Shown: one piece after another, positions 18,223 through 27,323 of the stretch | Numbering within the stretch: the first letter of the stretch is position 1 | Layout of the letters: each line of letters opens with the position of its first letter | Assembly: GCA_003427395.1 (NCBI GenBank) | Contig: BFEA01000004.1 | Location: forward strand, 7,683,587-7,710,917 | DNA from: Chara braunii | Taxonomy: Eukaryota; Streptophyta; Charophyceae; Charales; Characeae | Reading direction: 5' to 3' | DNA: 27,331 nt | The notes under the pieces: generated by a model | What the model was told of the DNA's origin: nothing | Database searches by the model: none | The model's input: the letters and a program-made list of their open reading frames with translations, nothing else | Program-made: the position numbers and the translations under genes

Positions 18223-19752
18223 CTAGTTGACGCANCTCAGNCCATCAANTCTATTCTTGTTTNCCGAGATCCTTTCCAACTCGAAATTAAACATCCAAAT
18301 GTACGTTAACCATCGGGCGACGGTTGGGTCAGATGGTGTATAATTCTTCAGAGAGCAGGCCANCGCCGTAGGGTCCACCCTTAATATAAATCTCCTGCCG
18401 AAGACNTAATTCCGGAAGATCCTTAGGCAATGGAGTACCGCAAGCGTCGCTTTCTTAAACTGAGAGTAGTTCCTCTCAGTCGTGTTAAGAGTACGACTTT
18501 CAAATCTTAGCGGCATCTCCTTTCCCTCGGCATCCGCCTGGATCAAAACCCCTCCTAATGCAGTTGGCCCAGCGTCTGTCTCGATGATGAACGGCTTTTC
18601 TTCAGTCTCCTCATAGTTTTGTGCCCCCAGCACCAATCCTCCTTCCCTGAACTCTCCCTTCATCCTGGTCACCGCTTCTTTCTGGTCTTCGACCCAAACC
18701 CATTCCTGGTCCTGGTGCACCAGCTTCCTTAAATGCTCAGTCTTGGCGGCGAAATCTTTCACGAAGCTCCTCCAAAATCCACAGGTGCCAAGAAAGCTTC
18801 TCACATCCGTTATGGTTTCGAAAGGCACCAACCACTCTAAGATTTTGTCTGTCTTCTTCACGTTTGGCTTCCGACCCTTCTCGTTGCAGACAAACCCCAG
18901 GATAGTAGCTTCTCTCATGCAGTGCTTGGATTTTGGCCCGCTTGCAGTGAGATTGTACTCCTCCAGCAGGCCCAAGACTCGATCGAGATCCTGGATGTGC
19001 CTCCAAACAAAACGCCTTACTTCGGGCTGCACCTCGTCTTCCTCTTTCTCCTTTGACCCTTTGACTGCCAAGTCGTCGATATAGGGCTGAGTGATGTGCG
19101 GACTGACTGTTTGCATGACCCTGATCATATGCCTTTGCACCATCGCCACCGCATTCGTCCAACCCTGAGGGGCCACATTCATGTGGATTAACCCCCTTGG
19201 CGTGTGCATTGCCGTCACCGGCCTATCAGGCGGGTATACANAAAANTGATCATACCCGGAATAGAGGTCTATAAGTGAGATTATAGGCCTCCCTGCGCAT
19301 GACTCTGACAGTGCATCTGCGTTCGGCAAGCCTCCCGCATCTCGCACCGTTATCGCATCTAGTCGTTGCAGATCCTGTACCCACCGTAGCGTCCTGTTCG
19401 GCGTAATAAAGTCGAACCAAGAAGAAGCATACGGACTGCTAGAGTAGCCGGCAACATGCGTGCGCATCTTGCCATCCAGATAGTCCACCACCATCTTCTC
19501 CTCATCAGGGTTTGGGTATCGCGCACCCCTTAGGTTCCAGGGCTCGTGGGGGNCCNTGTGGATCCGGATCATNGGGATCTTGTCCACATCCAGCCTCCCT
19601 CGCTGGTCGTCATTAAAGGNGTACGTGCAATGCCTCTTCTTCATTAGCTGCACCATCAGCATCCTTTCCTGGGGCGAAAGAAACCCAGGCTCCCCGACTA
19701 TTAACTTCTCNTCATTTCCATCATTGATACGACATGGATCCCTTAGTGCCTA
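18223..19752 (-). pseudogene. pol: Reverse transcriptase and RNase H
   Basis: Copies element RNA to DNA and degrades the RNA strand. RT blocks: IDLYSGYD (first catalytic Asp), TPRGLIHMNVAPQGWTNA, and PYIDDLAV with the YIDD box at 19083-19072, then LGFVCNEKGRKP and the connection with SFLGTCGFWRSFVKDFA. RNase H: FIIETDAGPTALGGVLIQ, ESRTLNTTERNYSQFKKATLAVLH and FILRVDPTA carry the expected acidic residues. The frame is open upstream to TAG at 19752-19750 and ends at TAG 18225-18223. N bases blur several residues. The first ATG (19662) is internal. Confidence 0.9.
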
Positions 19753-20582
19753 CTCTTGCATCCGCCGTATCAATCCTCGCTNCCGCTCGTAATAAGCCTC
19801 TTCATCTTCCGTAACGAGCACGGAAACAGGGCGACACTTTTTATCTACCGTTTTGTACCGCCTTTGGGNGCCCTGCTTAAGCCGTCCCCTAAAAAAGGTC
19901 GGCTTGTTGTTTGTGCTTGCGCCATCNCAGACCCTTTTCTTCCTCCGGGAAGTCGATAGATAAGCTTCACTTCTCNTGCCTGTAGGCATTCCAAAACATG
20001 CTCTCGCAAGGCCTTAATGGCCTCCGGGTCTGCCATCTCATGCGCTACCACGATCTCCATAGCCTTGCTTANGTCTGTAAGGCTTAGTGACAGCACCTCC
20101 GCCCCACTTTCCTCCTCGGACTCCTCCGCGAGCCTCCGCNGCTCNTTCTCCGATTCCACATAGGTGAATGAGCCGGGGTTAGGCCTATTCCGCTCGCTCC
20201 CTGGCCCCATGTTTCGGCAGATGACGATTTCGTAGTTCCCACAGGCTGGGTCACTNAGGAGCAGTATCATCGTTNCATCGTGCTTATTGAAGATCAGGGT
20301 CTCTGTCCTGCACATGAACGATCTGCCCAGAAGGATAGGGTGGTCCACGTCCGGCATGACGAAAAAGCACGTCCTCGCTCGCACCTTACNAATCTCTATA
20401 ATTACATTCGACGCGGTGCCACAAAAANCTGCCTTGCAGTTAGCTCNGTGCAGCACGCCGTGATCTGCACGGTCGATCTCCATCCCAAGCATGAACGCAT
20501 CTTTTTCCCTAATGATGTTCATTTCAGCGCCCGTATCCATCATTGCCACGCACTTCTTCTCTTTTACTACCGAGTCCACCAA
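19750..20582 (-). pseudogene. pol: Retropepsin-type aspartic protease and PR-RT spacer
   Basis: Processes the polyprotein. MMDTGAEMNIIRE carries the active-site DTGA (20537-20526), and HPILLGRSFMC is the second hallmark (ILG-R-F) of retropepsins. The protease frame runs to 19845, but the spacer before RT is read in another frame (19989-19750: KRRYKTVDKKCRPVSV, EDEEAYYER). That frame is shared with RT, so a -1 type shift or base loss lies around 19960-19990, next to an N at 19976. Upstream, the protease frame is open to a TGA near 20688 without a good ATG. The true N-terminus is therefore fused to lost sequence. Confidence 0.8.
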
Positions 20583-20589
20583 TCCGCAC

Positions 20590-20752
20590 CCAAGGTTTGT
20601 CCAGAGTGTTGTATGTCGGGTCCCGATGCTGCGTGGGTTGCTTGTTCCTGTTGGTTGTGGTTGTTCTGCTGATCTCCCCAGTCTGGCATATCACACATAG
20701 GTGCCATTCGGGATTGTTGCTCATATGGTATAGTCTTCCAGTCACATGTCAT
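20590..20752 (-). pseudogene. Possible gag C-terminal remnant before protease
   Basis: A Gln/Asn-rich frame (CDMPDWGDQQNNHNQQEQAT, 20696 downward) and an alternative frame with HLCVIC lie directly upstream of the protease, where gag's C-terminus is normally found. Neither resembles the end of the large gag at 13524-16289. Weakly supported. Confidence 0.25.
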
Positions 20753-20759
20753 AGATCAC

Positions 20760-20905
20760 GAGCATACATCTGCATACACTGCACATATCTGGCCTTCGGG
20801 CACATACATCCTGCTATACAGCTACACAGAGCATACATAGCCTCCGGGCATGCACAAAAGACATCGCTTGCCTCTGGGCACACATATACATACAACTATC
20901 ATACC
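20760..20905. repeat. Imperfect repeats with GCCTCCGGGCACACATA units
   Basis: Three related units (GGCCTTCGGGCACATACAT about 20791, GCCTCCGGGCATGCACA about 20841, GCCTCTGGGCACACATA about 20870) separated by CATACAT-rich spacers. They sit between the truncated gypsy block and LINE copy C. Possibly LTR or UTR remnant, unproven. Confidence 0.55.
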
Positions 20906-20959
20906 TGGCTGGGGGGGGGTCTATCAGGTACATGCGCATTGTCCACAAGAGCGAATCAT

Positions 20960-21235
20960 CCCACCACTCAATCAAATGACGACGGGCAAGGGACTCAATC
21001 CTGCGGGCGGAGGACCTGCAGAATTTCCGATGGTTGCACTGCTCGCACAGAATGCCAACATGGCATAGAACCCTCCAGTGGCAGATCCTCTTTGAATGCC
21101 TACCCTCACCGGATTGGCTGGTCTCCAGAACGGACCTAAAGCAACAAGGTTGCCGGTCCCCCATCTGTCAATATTGTGGTAGATCCTGCCCGCAGCCCCA
21201 GCCACCCCTGAACATTGTCTGTTAGGCTGCCTCAT
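20960..21235 (+). pseudogene. LINE ORF2 fragment, zf-RVT finger
   Basis: Matches copy A over HRMPTWHRTLQWQILFECLP, DWLVSRTDLKQQG and CQYCG. The finger's second half, EHCLLGC, is present but in another frame (21210-21230), so a small indel between about 21175 and 21205 broke the domain. Upstream residues (RARDSILRAEDLQNFRW) are in yet another frame. Same role as in copy A. Confidence 0.7.
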
Positions 21236-21339
21236 GGTCACCCAGATTTGGAGATGGTAGGAGGCCGCATGGACAATCCTGACAGGTACTCAATTCCCAT
21301 GGCTGCCTAGATTGCTGCTACGAAAGAAATCTGTTTCAT

Positions 21340-21873
21340 ATCACCAGAATAGAAATCTTGATGGTGGCATGGCAGGCACGTGCTCATACGTTTGGATTCC
21401 CACAGGCAAAGGAGCACATAGCTGACTATCTCATAGCAAGGACCAAAGTGGCATGGGACCAGATTAGGCAGAGAAAGAAAGTTATTGAAGATGACCCGCT
21501 GCTCACACCCACCATGAAGCAGCAAAAGATCAGAGAGGCGCAAGACCAATTCACACAAGAATGGCTAGGCCCTGGTAAAGTCTTGGCTGAAGTACAAGGG
21601 GAGTAATTGCAATGGAAGAACTGGAGGGTTGAGGAGCACAAATGGACCTGCGACACCGCCCTCATTTACTCTGTGCCCTGCAGAGGGTCACCGCTCCTTG
21701 CACCCCCCCCTAATCCCTCACCTCCCCTAGTGCCCCTTCGGCCAGGGCCTCCTTTCTCCCGAACCCCCCCTCGGTCACTCCCTTACCCAAACCTTACCCA
21801 AACAAAGATCGACAAAGGACGAATGGAAGTACAAGTCACAGGCAGACAGGGAAGAACACCGGAAGGGAACTAG
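21340..21873 (+). pseudogene. LINE ORF2 C-terminal extension and proline-rich tail
   Basis: MVAWQARAHTFGFPQAKEH aligns with copy A's MVIWQMR...FGYHQAKVE. A charged helical stretch (WDQIRQRKKVIEDD, TMKQQKIREAQDQF) follows, then a TAA at 21604-21606. The same frame continues for 88 codons into Pro-rich sequence (LLAPPPNPSPPLVPLRPGPP) and VTGRQGRTPEG, which is similar to KWTGRQPGRESQG of copy D. Unlike copy A the proline region has no long C homopolymer. Confidence 0.65.
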
Positions 21874-21919
21874 GGTGAAGGAAAGGGAATCAAGGGTAAC
21901 CGGGCTACAAGGAAACGAG

Positions 21920-22106
21920 CTGGACCCGATTTCCAGCAGATACATTCACATCATTGTACAGGGACATTGGACCCGATTTTCAGCAGGTGTAGCTCCCCAC
22001 CAATAGATGGAGCCTTTCGACGCGGGGACCTACTTACCAGGGATGCTTTCATCACCTCGTTGAGTAGGTTCCTTGTATACGAAGTTTCAAAAAAGAAAAA
22101 AAGAAA
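21920..22106 (+). other. LINE copy C structured 3' tail and poly(A)
   Basis: Two family hairpins, CTGGACCCGATTTCCAG (21920-21936) and TTGGACCCGATTTTCAG (21967-21983), are followed by AGCTCC...GGAGC. A long stem GGACCTAC (22026-22033) pairs with GTAGGTTCC (22064-22072, one bulged T). Inside is a GATG/CATC stem (22042-22045 with 22050-22053). The stem occupies the same place as TAAACCCTC/GAGGGTTTA in copy A although its sequence differs. An A-rich tail ends the element. Confidence 0.7.
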
Positions 22107-22132
22107 ATGGGGGGCGGGACTTCTAGAACGCT

Positions 22133-22400
22133 AAGGGATGGGTTGCACATACCAGGAATTGGGCTGGGCTAATGGGAAAAGGGAGCTCCGGGATAAGAAG
22201 GGATGCATTGCAAATACCAGGAACTGGGCAGGACCATTGGAAAAGACGGAACCTCAGGATAGGAAAAGTGAAAGTTGCAGCCCCAAGAGCCAAGGGGTGA
22301 GATCATGTTGCATTTCCCAGGCACTGGGCTGGGCTAGTGGAAAGAGGGAGCTTCAAGATGGGAAGAGAGACGTCTATACACCCGAGATCCAATGGAAGTG
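22133..22400 (+). repeat. Three-unit ~65-bp imperfect repeat
   Basis: Units at about 22133-22200, 22201-22266 and 22303-22365 share CAGGAA/GCA-CTGGGC, TGGAAAA and GGGAGCT. Two units translate as CTYQELGWANGKREL and CISQALGWASGKREL, but the frame is short and I do not call a gene. The second and third units are separated by an unrelated ~37 bp. Confidence 0.7.
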
Positions 22401-22419
22401 ATTATGTTGTATTGAAGAG

Positions 22420-24600
22420 GTGTATCCAAGGGACGCTTGTGATGCGCCAACCTCACGCCCTGCGCAACATTCCGTATGTCAGACGCCGGTCAGAGTAGTT
22501 ACGGGTGTGGCCGAGGATTTTTGGCAGTGGGGTTTGAGTCACCCGGACGAAACAGGGGATTCTTGCTTCAGGCCGAGGTGCCTAGACAGGGGTTTGAGCT
22601 GTTGCCGGGGGCGAATAACGGGAGAACGGTGCCCTACGGCACGACCATCGTCACATAGAAGAAAACGAGAAGAGAGAGGAGAAGAGAAAAAAAACTGACA
22701 CGGAACTTAGTTCCGTTCCCCGAGGCGCCTGGTTCACACGGCCTTTGGAGGGGAGGCCCCAGAATCGGGTTTCAGGCTTCTGTGTCCGACTCGTTGAGCC
22801 CGTGTTGGCGGCAGGGCACGGGGCTGCCCGGGGTCGGGCAGGTCGAGGGAACCCAGGTTCGAAAATGGGCCGGGAGCTAACCCGCGTTGCGGGAGAGTTC
22901 GGGGAATCAGGCAGCCCCTTTGTACCCCAGGACTAATCGTCGCCACAAGCACGAGTCTTTTTGGCGACACCAATGATAATTAAACCGAGGCCTCCACATT
23001 GCGCGCGTGGCTGACCAGGGCAACATCGCGAGGTCGGTGTAGGGCAGGATTAAGGGAGGGGGAAAAAACTGCTCAATCAGCGCGAACCCACTCCCTCCTA
23101 TGTGGTACGCCCGGGTTGGGTTGTAAAGATGAATTGGCTCAGTGCGCCGCAGTATGCTCCGCACGTCCGCATCGCAATATACGCTATCGTCATCTGCGAT
23201 CGGGAAGGGCGGAAGCGCGGTGCGACGTTCTAAGACAAAGTCCGAGCTCGGGCCCCGACCCGCGGTCCTGTCCGTCGAGACCAGAACTGACTCCCTGCAA
23301 AGACCAACGAATACCACAAAAAAGGATGCGCCTAGCTCTCTTTCTCTCTGTCTCTCTCTCTGTGGGCATCAACCCGAATGTGGTGTCGGGGATCCAGGGT
23401 GGGCGCAGAGATGTCGGCCGCTTCTCGGGGACGTGAACGACCTATCTCTCTGAAATTATCCGTCTTCCCTGGGGTCCCGACCTGCGCACGATGAAAGAGA
23501 GGGACAGCAGAAGGAGGTTGGCGTGTATCCCGCACACCCACGCAGGTTAAGGGCGAAGGACAGGAGGGAGGACCAACACACTCATGCACTCATGCAAGCA
23601 ATTGACACTCGGTACTTCCTATCATCAGGCCTGGAGGCGCATATACACACGCCTACTCATAGAGCCCTCCTGAACAATGAGACATTAAAATCCATAGACT
23701 TCCATACCTGAGAAATGCGTACAGCTAACTACCCACACATCGGGACCTTGCACACATCACACAGAGACAAAGCAGCAATGGAGAAAAAACACGTTCTTAG
23801 AATACAAAATTCTCACAGTTGGCCGCTCAGGGCCCAACCCCCAATCCATCAAAACCACCGACAACCATAACCACAAGGCCCTGCCGCTGTCGGCGTCTGA
23901 TCTCCACCACCTCTTTGTCCCTCCGACTGCCTTACCCCAAGTCTATCACTAACTCCGCCACCCGCCGTCACTCCGCCCATTACGAGGCACGTCGAGCCTT
24001 TCCCCCCGCGGGTTTCGCTCATAGCTCGCGCAACTTGTAGCTGAGATCAAAGAGAGTGAGAGGAAGGGGTTGCGATAATTTATAGCGTGGAAGGCGGTGG
24101 AGAGGCTGCGTGAAGCACGGGGTGTAGATGAGCAGGACAAAATAAGGGCAGAGGTTCCTGAAGGATCGAAGGAAGCGAGTCGAATGATGTGCATGATTGG
24201 GGTGGTCGTCCAAGTGGGGTGCGTTTCCCGCTACCACCACATTGACCTGACTATCCCAATCAGACAACCAATCATTCGCAGGGAAGGGAGAAGGAGGGGA
24301 TCAGACATCACTTAGAGGGAAGATGAAGAGGCATGCAGGAAGGGTGTGCGCAGCAAGAAGGGAAGATGGCGCAGGGATGCGGCGTGCAAAAGTTCAAAAA
24401 ACAGCCGCGCGTGCAAAAATTCAAAATTTCGACTCCCGCTAATTCCCAACTGTTTCTTGAATTTCTTGGCGCGGCCGCTAACCGACCAATCGAGACCCGG
24501 ATTAAGTTTTCTACTCCGTCCCACTTTTCATAAAAGACGAAAAAGAAATAAAAAGGAAAATAAATGAAGCCGCCGAGTACGGATCCTGGCTTATCATACG
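22420..24600. other. 2.2 kb with no recognised gene
   Basis: Short GC-rich frames without domains. Contains two GGGGTTTGAG segments (about 22531 and 22592) resembling degenerate B boxes, an AGGTTCGAAAATGGG at about 22855, a CT-rich run (23335-23362) and a GCGTGCAAAARTTCAAAA direct repeat (24382 and 24409). It may contain old repeats. No coding assignment is justified. Confidence 0.5.
22700..22716. other. Palindrome ACGGAAC-TTA-GTTCCGT
   Basis: Seven-bp perfect arms and a 3-base centre, after an A-rich run (22683-22694). No adjacent gene. Confidence 0.7.
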
Positions 24601-24601
24601 T

Positions 24602-25255
24602 TGTCGAGCGCATCGGTCCGGCACCGCACCAGGGCAGCGCGGGACCCTCCCGGCCGCGTCACGCAGGAGTTGGTTTAAATCCTTCGTCGCAAAACATTCA
24701 TGGAGCTTCCGCAAGCCGCTCCGACCGAGTGCGCCAGCCATACCTCCCGCGAGCCCCTACGACAGGATAGGGCCTACGCGAGGCACGACTTACCTCCACC
24801 TTACGGGAGCTGAAACCTCCCTTCGGTGGGCGTATCCCCGCCGAGCTACCAGTCCACAGTACGAAATTTAATCAATTGCAATCGCAGAGGTGGACCAGCC
24901 GAGGGCGTTTCGCGTTCGCTGTAGCATAGAGGGTACGCGCGGTAATACGCCTCTATCGGCCCTGCGCACGAACCGTCAACTTGGGAGGGCTGAAGTCCCA
25001 AGCGCGGCCCGTCGCCGGTCGACTAGGACGCATCCCACACACCACGCGCACGCCACTCTAACCAACACAAAAATAAAACGCACACACACACATCAAATAA
25101 TGCGACAACACTCCTAGTCCCTTAGTAGCCATCCCATAACTTTCCGATGCGGAAATCGGATAGACGTCGCGCGCGAGACCTAGTATAAAACAGCACGGAC
25201 GCAAGGCCTACTCATATCGACTAGCAATGCCAACATACGCAAGCAGTCGCAATGA
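24602..25255 (+). mobile_element. LTR-like repeat, plus copy
   Basis: Begins TGTCGAGCGCATCGG and aligns in order with the minus copy at 4097-3470 (blocks listed there). A strong TATA (GTATAAAACAG) is at about 25183, 70 bases before the shared sequence fades near CGCAATGATGG. A promoter close to the 3' end is the expected layout for a U3-R-U5 LTR with short R/U5. Downstream I see no gag or primer-binding site, so this is either a solo LTR or a non-LTR repeat with its own promoter. Confidence 0.55.
25180..25192 (+). promoter_or_regulatory. TATA box of the LTR-like repeat
   Basis: TATAAAA lies inside the repeat. The minus copy has TATAAG at the matching position. Supports Pol II promoter function in the ancestral repeat. 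Confidence 0.45.
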
Positions 25256-25264
25256 TGGCCGCAT

Positions 25265-25460
25265 GCTCCCATCAGGTTAGGTTACAGAGTTGCACCTTGC
25301 TCCAGCATCGGCCAACGTTGCTCCAGTTACGACCCTCGATGACCATTGAGACTGCCCCTGCACACAGCCCCCCAGAGCTCTTTACCAGGCCTCACGCTCC
25401 CACTAAGCTAGGTCACAGAGTTGTGCCACCTGGCTCCGGCTCCGGCCAGCGTTGCTCCAG
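25265..25460. repeat. Direct repeat, ~62 bp, two units 131 bp apart
   Basis: 25265-25326 and 25396-25460 share GCTCCCA, TAGGT, ACAGAGTTG, CGGCCA and CGTTGCTCCAG. This is noncoding sequence just beyond the LTR-like repeat. Confidence 0.75.
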
Positions 25461-25599
25461 CATCGGTCTTCAAGGGCCACCGAATTTTCAACCACCCTTC
25501 GCAGGATCATAGATGAATTGTCAGATAGCACCTATTCCTACAACCTCCTCAAGCGGCAAACCAAATGAAAAGAAATAGTAAACTTAATCTACATGATAG

Positions 25600-25925
25600 A
25601 CTTATTCAAGAAAGATCGCCCCTCCCTCCCCCTACCCCTCCCCCCTCAGCCCTACACTGCCTCCGCCGAGGTGAGTCACCCACTCTCCCTCGGCCCCAAT
25701 ATAGGACCAACCCTCTACCCCCCTTTCCCCAGGAGCACGCAGTTCCCACCTAAAGCATGCCCCCCCCAGCCCCTTGCCCATTTCTGCCTCCGCCGGGACT
25801 GATATTGACCCGCACACCAGCCCTTGCCCCAGAATAGGGCAACCCCCTACTCCGCCCCTACCTTCTTTGAGACATTCACCCCTCGCCTTGTGATGCCCCT
25901 GCAAGATAGAGCTCCCCCCTCCCCC
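25600..25925. repeat. CT/C-rich region with a 127-bp duplication
   Basis: CTGCCTCCGCCG recurs at 25657 and 25784, each followed by CCCCA-ATAGG and ACCCCCTAC-type sequence. On the plus strand it would be proline-rich, like the ORF2 tails of LINE copies A and C, so it may be a remnant of another LINE. That link is weak. Confidence 0.45.
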
Positions 25926-26184
25926 TTCCTACCGTTTAACCCTCCGAGAACGATCCAATCGGAAATTTCTGAAAGTCATGATGAAGAAAGGTAGCTGATT
26001 TTTTTTTGGACTTTGCTGATGACGACGAAAAGCACCCTAAAAATGATGATAATGAGGATGATGGTGACGACCAACTCACCTGCTGACGTGAACGACAACA
26101 GGTACCTTTTTATTCCTCTGAGTCGTAAATGCCCTAAGTTCCCCTAACAAACATTGAAGCAGGGGAGGGGTGTCTGAGTTCTTT
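25926..26184. other. No gene recognised
   Basis: A GATGATGA-type low-complexity run at about 26028-26066 and otherwise featureless sequence up to the poly(T) of the minus-strand LINE tail. Confidence 0.5.
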
Positions 26185-26345
26185 CCCTTTTTTTTTTCTT
26201 TTTTTTTTTTTTTAATGAATAGCCCCTGCGTAAGCCCTCTATCCCGGCGGTGGTGAGAGAACCGTCAGAATTGAGGATTTACCTGTCGGGCTGCTCCATC
26301 TATTGATGGGGAGCGTCACCTGCTGGAAACCGGGTCCAGCATCCC
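26185..26345 (-). mobile_element. LINE 3'-end fragment, minus strand, with poly(A)
   Basis: Read on the minus strand, it has the family hairpin CTGGACCCGGTTTCCAG (26339-26323), then GCTCCCC...GATGGAGCAGCCCGACAG. Next come the long-stem region (TAAATCCTC with GAGGGCTTA), GGGGCTATTC and an A-rich tail (26215-26187). It is about as similar to copy A's tail as two copies of one subfamily should be. It is only ~160 bp, so it is an extremely 5'-truncated insertion. Confidence 0.8.
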
Positions 26346-26391
26346 TTTGAATATCTTGCAGTACAGAGTTTCAGTTTATTTGTAGGAAACC

Positions 26392-26844
26392 ATGTTCAAC
26401 CTGGGAAGAAAGAGTGTTCTATGGACTATATGGTGGAAAAGATGTTGTTATGAGATAGAAGGGGCGCAGGTGGAGGAAGGTGAAGTCCTGGAACAAATCC
26501 GGACACTGGTCCAGTATGAGATTGCGGCCCAATGGAAGACAGCCAAGGACAAGCGCGACCAAGCCCACTCCTGGGGGGACATGAACATAATTATTTCCAC
26601 ATTTAGCAAGAATTGGCTAGGGGGAGAAAGGGAGGGATGGGTGGCTGAGGTGAAATGGACTGGTAGACAGCCAGGAAGGGAATCACAGGGAGACCCCCTG
26701 GCAGGAATAACAAGAGACTACCAACTGATCTTCCATGATCGGACTAAGATTGATCCTGGCTCCCCGCTACGGCCTGCTCCGGATTTTTCAGACCCCTTCC
26801 CTCCTCACCCGCTGTCTCTAGCTGAAATCCTCCCGGCCGCGTGA
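26392..26844 (+). pseudogene. LINE ORF2 C-terminal extension fragment
   Basis: A 150-codon open frame with a charged segment (EEGEVLEQIRTLVQYEIAAQ, WKTAKDKRDQ) similar in composition and place to copy C's WDQIRQRKK region. NWLGG and WTGRQPGRESQG then compare with EWLGPG and VTGRQGRTPEG of copy C, and a short proline-rich end follows (PLRPAPDFSDPFPPHP). The link is through these small motifs and the downstream family hairpin; the N-terminal residues are not alignable. No catalytic domain is present and the first ATG has no known role. Confidence 0.5.
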
Positions 26845-27005
26845 GTCGGTTGGAACCCACAGTATGTCTCGCAATTTTTTTCTAAGCGTACGGGAGCGGA
26901 GGGCAGTAAGATGGCAGGAGATGGCAGTAGACGGTGGGGATGGGGTAATTAAGGGACCCTGGACCCGGTTTCCAGCAGGTGTAGTTCCTCATAGGTCCTT
27001 GACTT

Positions 27006-27118
27006 GCAATTCTTGCATTTCTTGTATTTCCTTCTTGCATTTCTTGCATTTCTTGCATTCTGCATGCCGCTGGTAGTCTGCATTCAGCATGCATTCTGCA
27101 TGCAGTGGCTAGCCTGCA
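27006..27118. repeat. TTCTTGCATT tandem repeat with GCATGC palindromes
   Basis: Five or more TTCTTGCATT/TTCTTGTATT units (27011-27060) followed by CTGCATGC variants (27060-27103). Simple expansion inside the 3' part of LINE copy D, between its two tail hairpins. Confidence 0.85.
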
Positions 27119-27302
27119 ATTTGCATTTCTTAATTCTAGGCGCTCAGTGGACTGTGGATAGTGGTGGGATGGCAGGGGTCAAGAGGTGGAGGGAGATCTC
27201 ACTGGTGCCCCCTCAGGGATGCTGTACTCGGGACAAGGGACGCTGGACCCGGTTTCCAGCACTGGGGTGTCAGACTTTCGACATGATATTGTTCTGTAAA
27301 AT

Positions 27303-27323
27303 TTTTGTAAATTTTCTACAAAA
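27303..27323. other. AT-rich hairpin TTTTGTA / TACAAAA
   Basis: Perfect 7-bp arms and a 7-base loop at the window's right edge. Context is cut off. Confidence 0.6.

Larger units (their letters stand above)
13440..20752 (-). mobile_element. Ty3/gypsy-type retrotransposon block, pol then gag
   Basis: On the minus strand the order is protease (20582-19845), RT/RNase H (19752-18223), linker (18222-17593), integrase (17592-16487) and a gag-like gene (16289-13524). RT before RNase H before integrase is the Ty3/gypsy order. Gag lying after integrase is not canonical. No LTR pair, primer-binding site or clear polypurine tract was found on either side. At the right edge LINE copy C begins within 200 bp. 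About 28 ambiguous N bases occur between 18117 and 20447 only. It may be one rearranged element or two juxtaposed fragments. Confidence 0.8.
20925..22110 (+). mobile_element. LINE copy C, 5'-truncated
   Basis: Carries the zf-RVT region, C-terminal extension, proline-rich tail and structured 3' end in the same order as copy A. It ends in an A-rich tail at about 22088-22106 (AAAAAAGAAAAAAAGAAAA). It borders the 5' side of the gypsy block and may have inserted into it. No convincing target duplication was found. Confidence 0.8.
26392..27263 (+). mobile_element. LINE copy D, 3' portion
   Basis: A degenerate ORF2 C-terminus followed by family tail hairpins at 26961-26978 and 27245-27262 (both core GGACCCGGTTTCCAGCA). 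The 5' part is missing and the poly(A) or microsatellite tail is not visible before the window ends. Opposite in orientation to the neighbouring minus-strand fragment. Confidence 0.65.

Noticed and set aside
20760-20905. 5' LTR of the gypsy block
   Set aside because: No matching sequence found at the other side (10950-13450), no TG...CA ends and no primer-binding site.
20905-22115. TGGGGGG-type flanks of LINE copy C as a target-site duplication
   Set aside because: The flanks (CTGGGGGGGGG and TGGGGGGCGGG) are low complexity and do not match precisely.
22133-22400. CRISPR-like array
   Set aside because: Only three diverged 65-bp units, unequal spacing, and eukaryotic retroelement context.
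22480-22660. tRNA gene from GGTTTGAG B-box-like sequences
   Set aside because: No A box at suitable distance and no cloverleaf.
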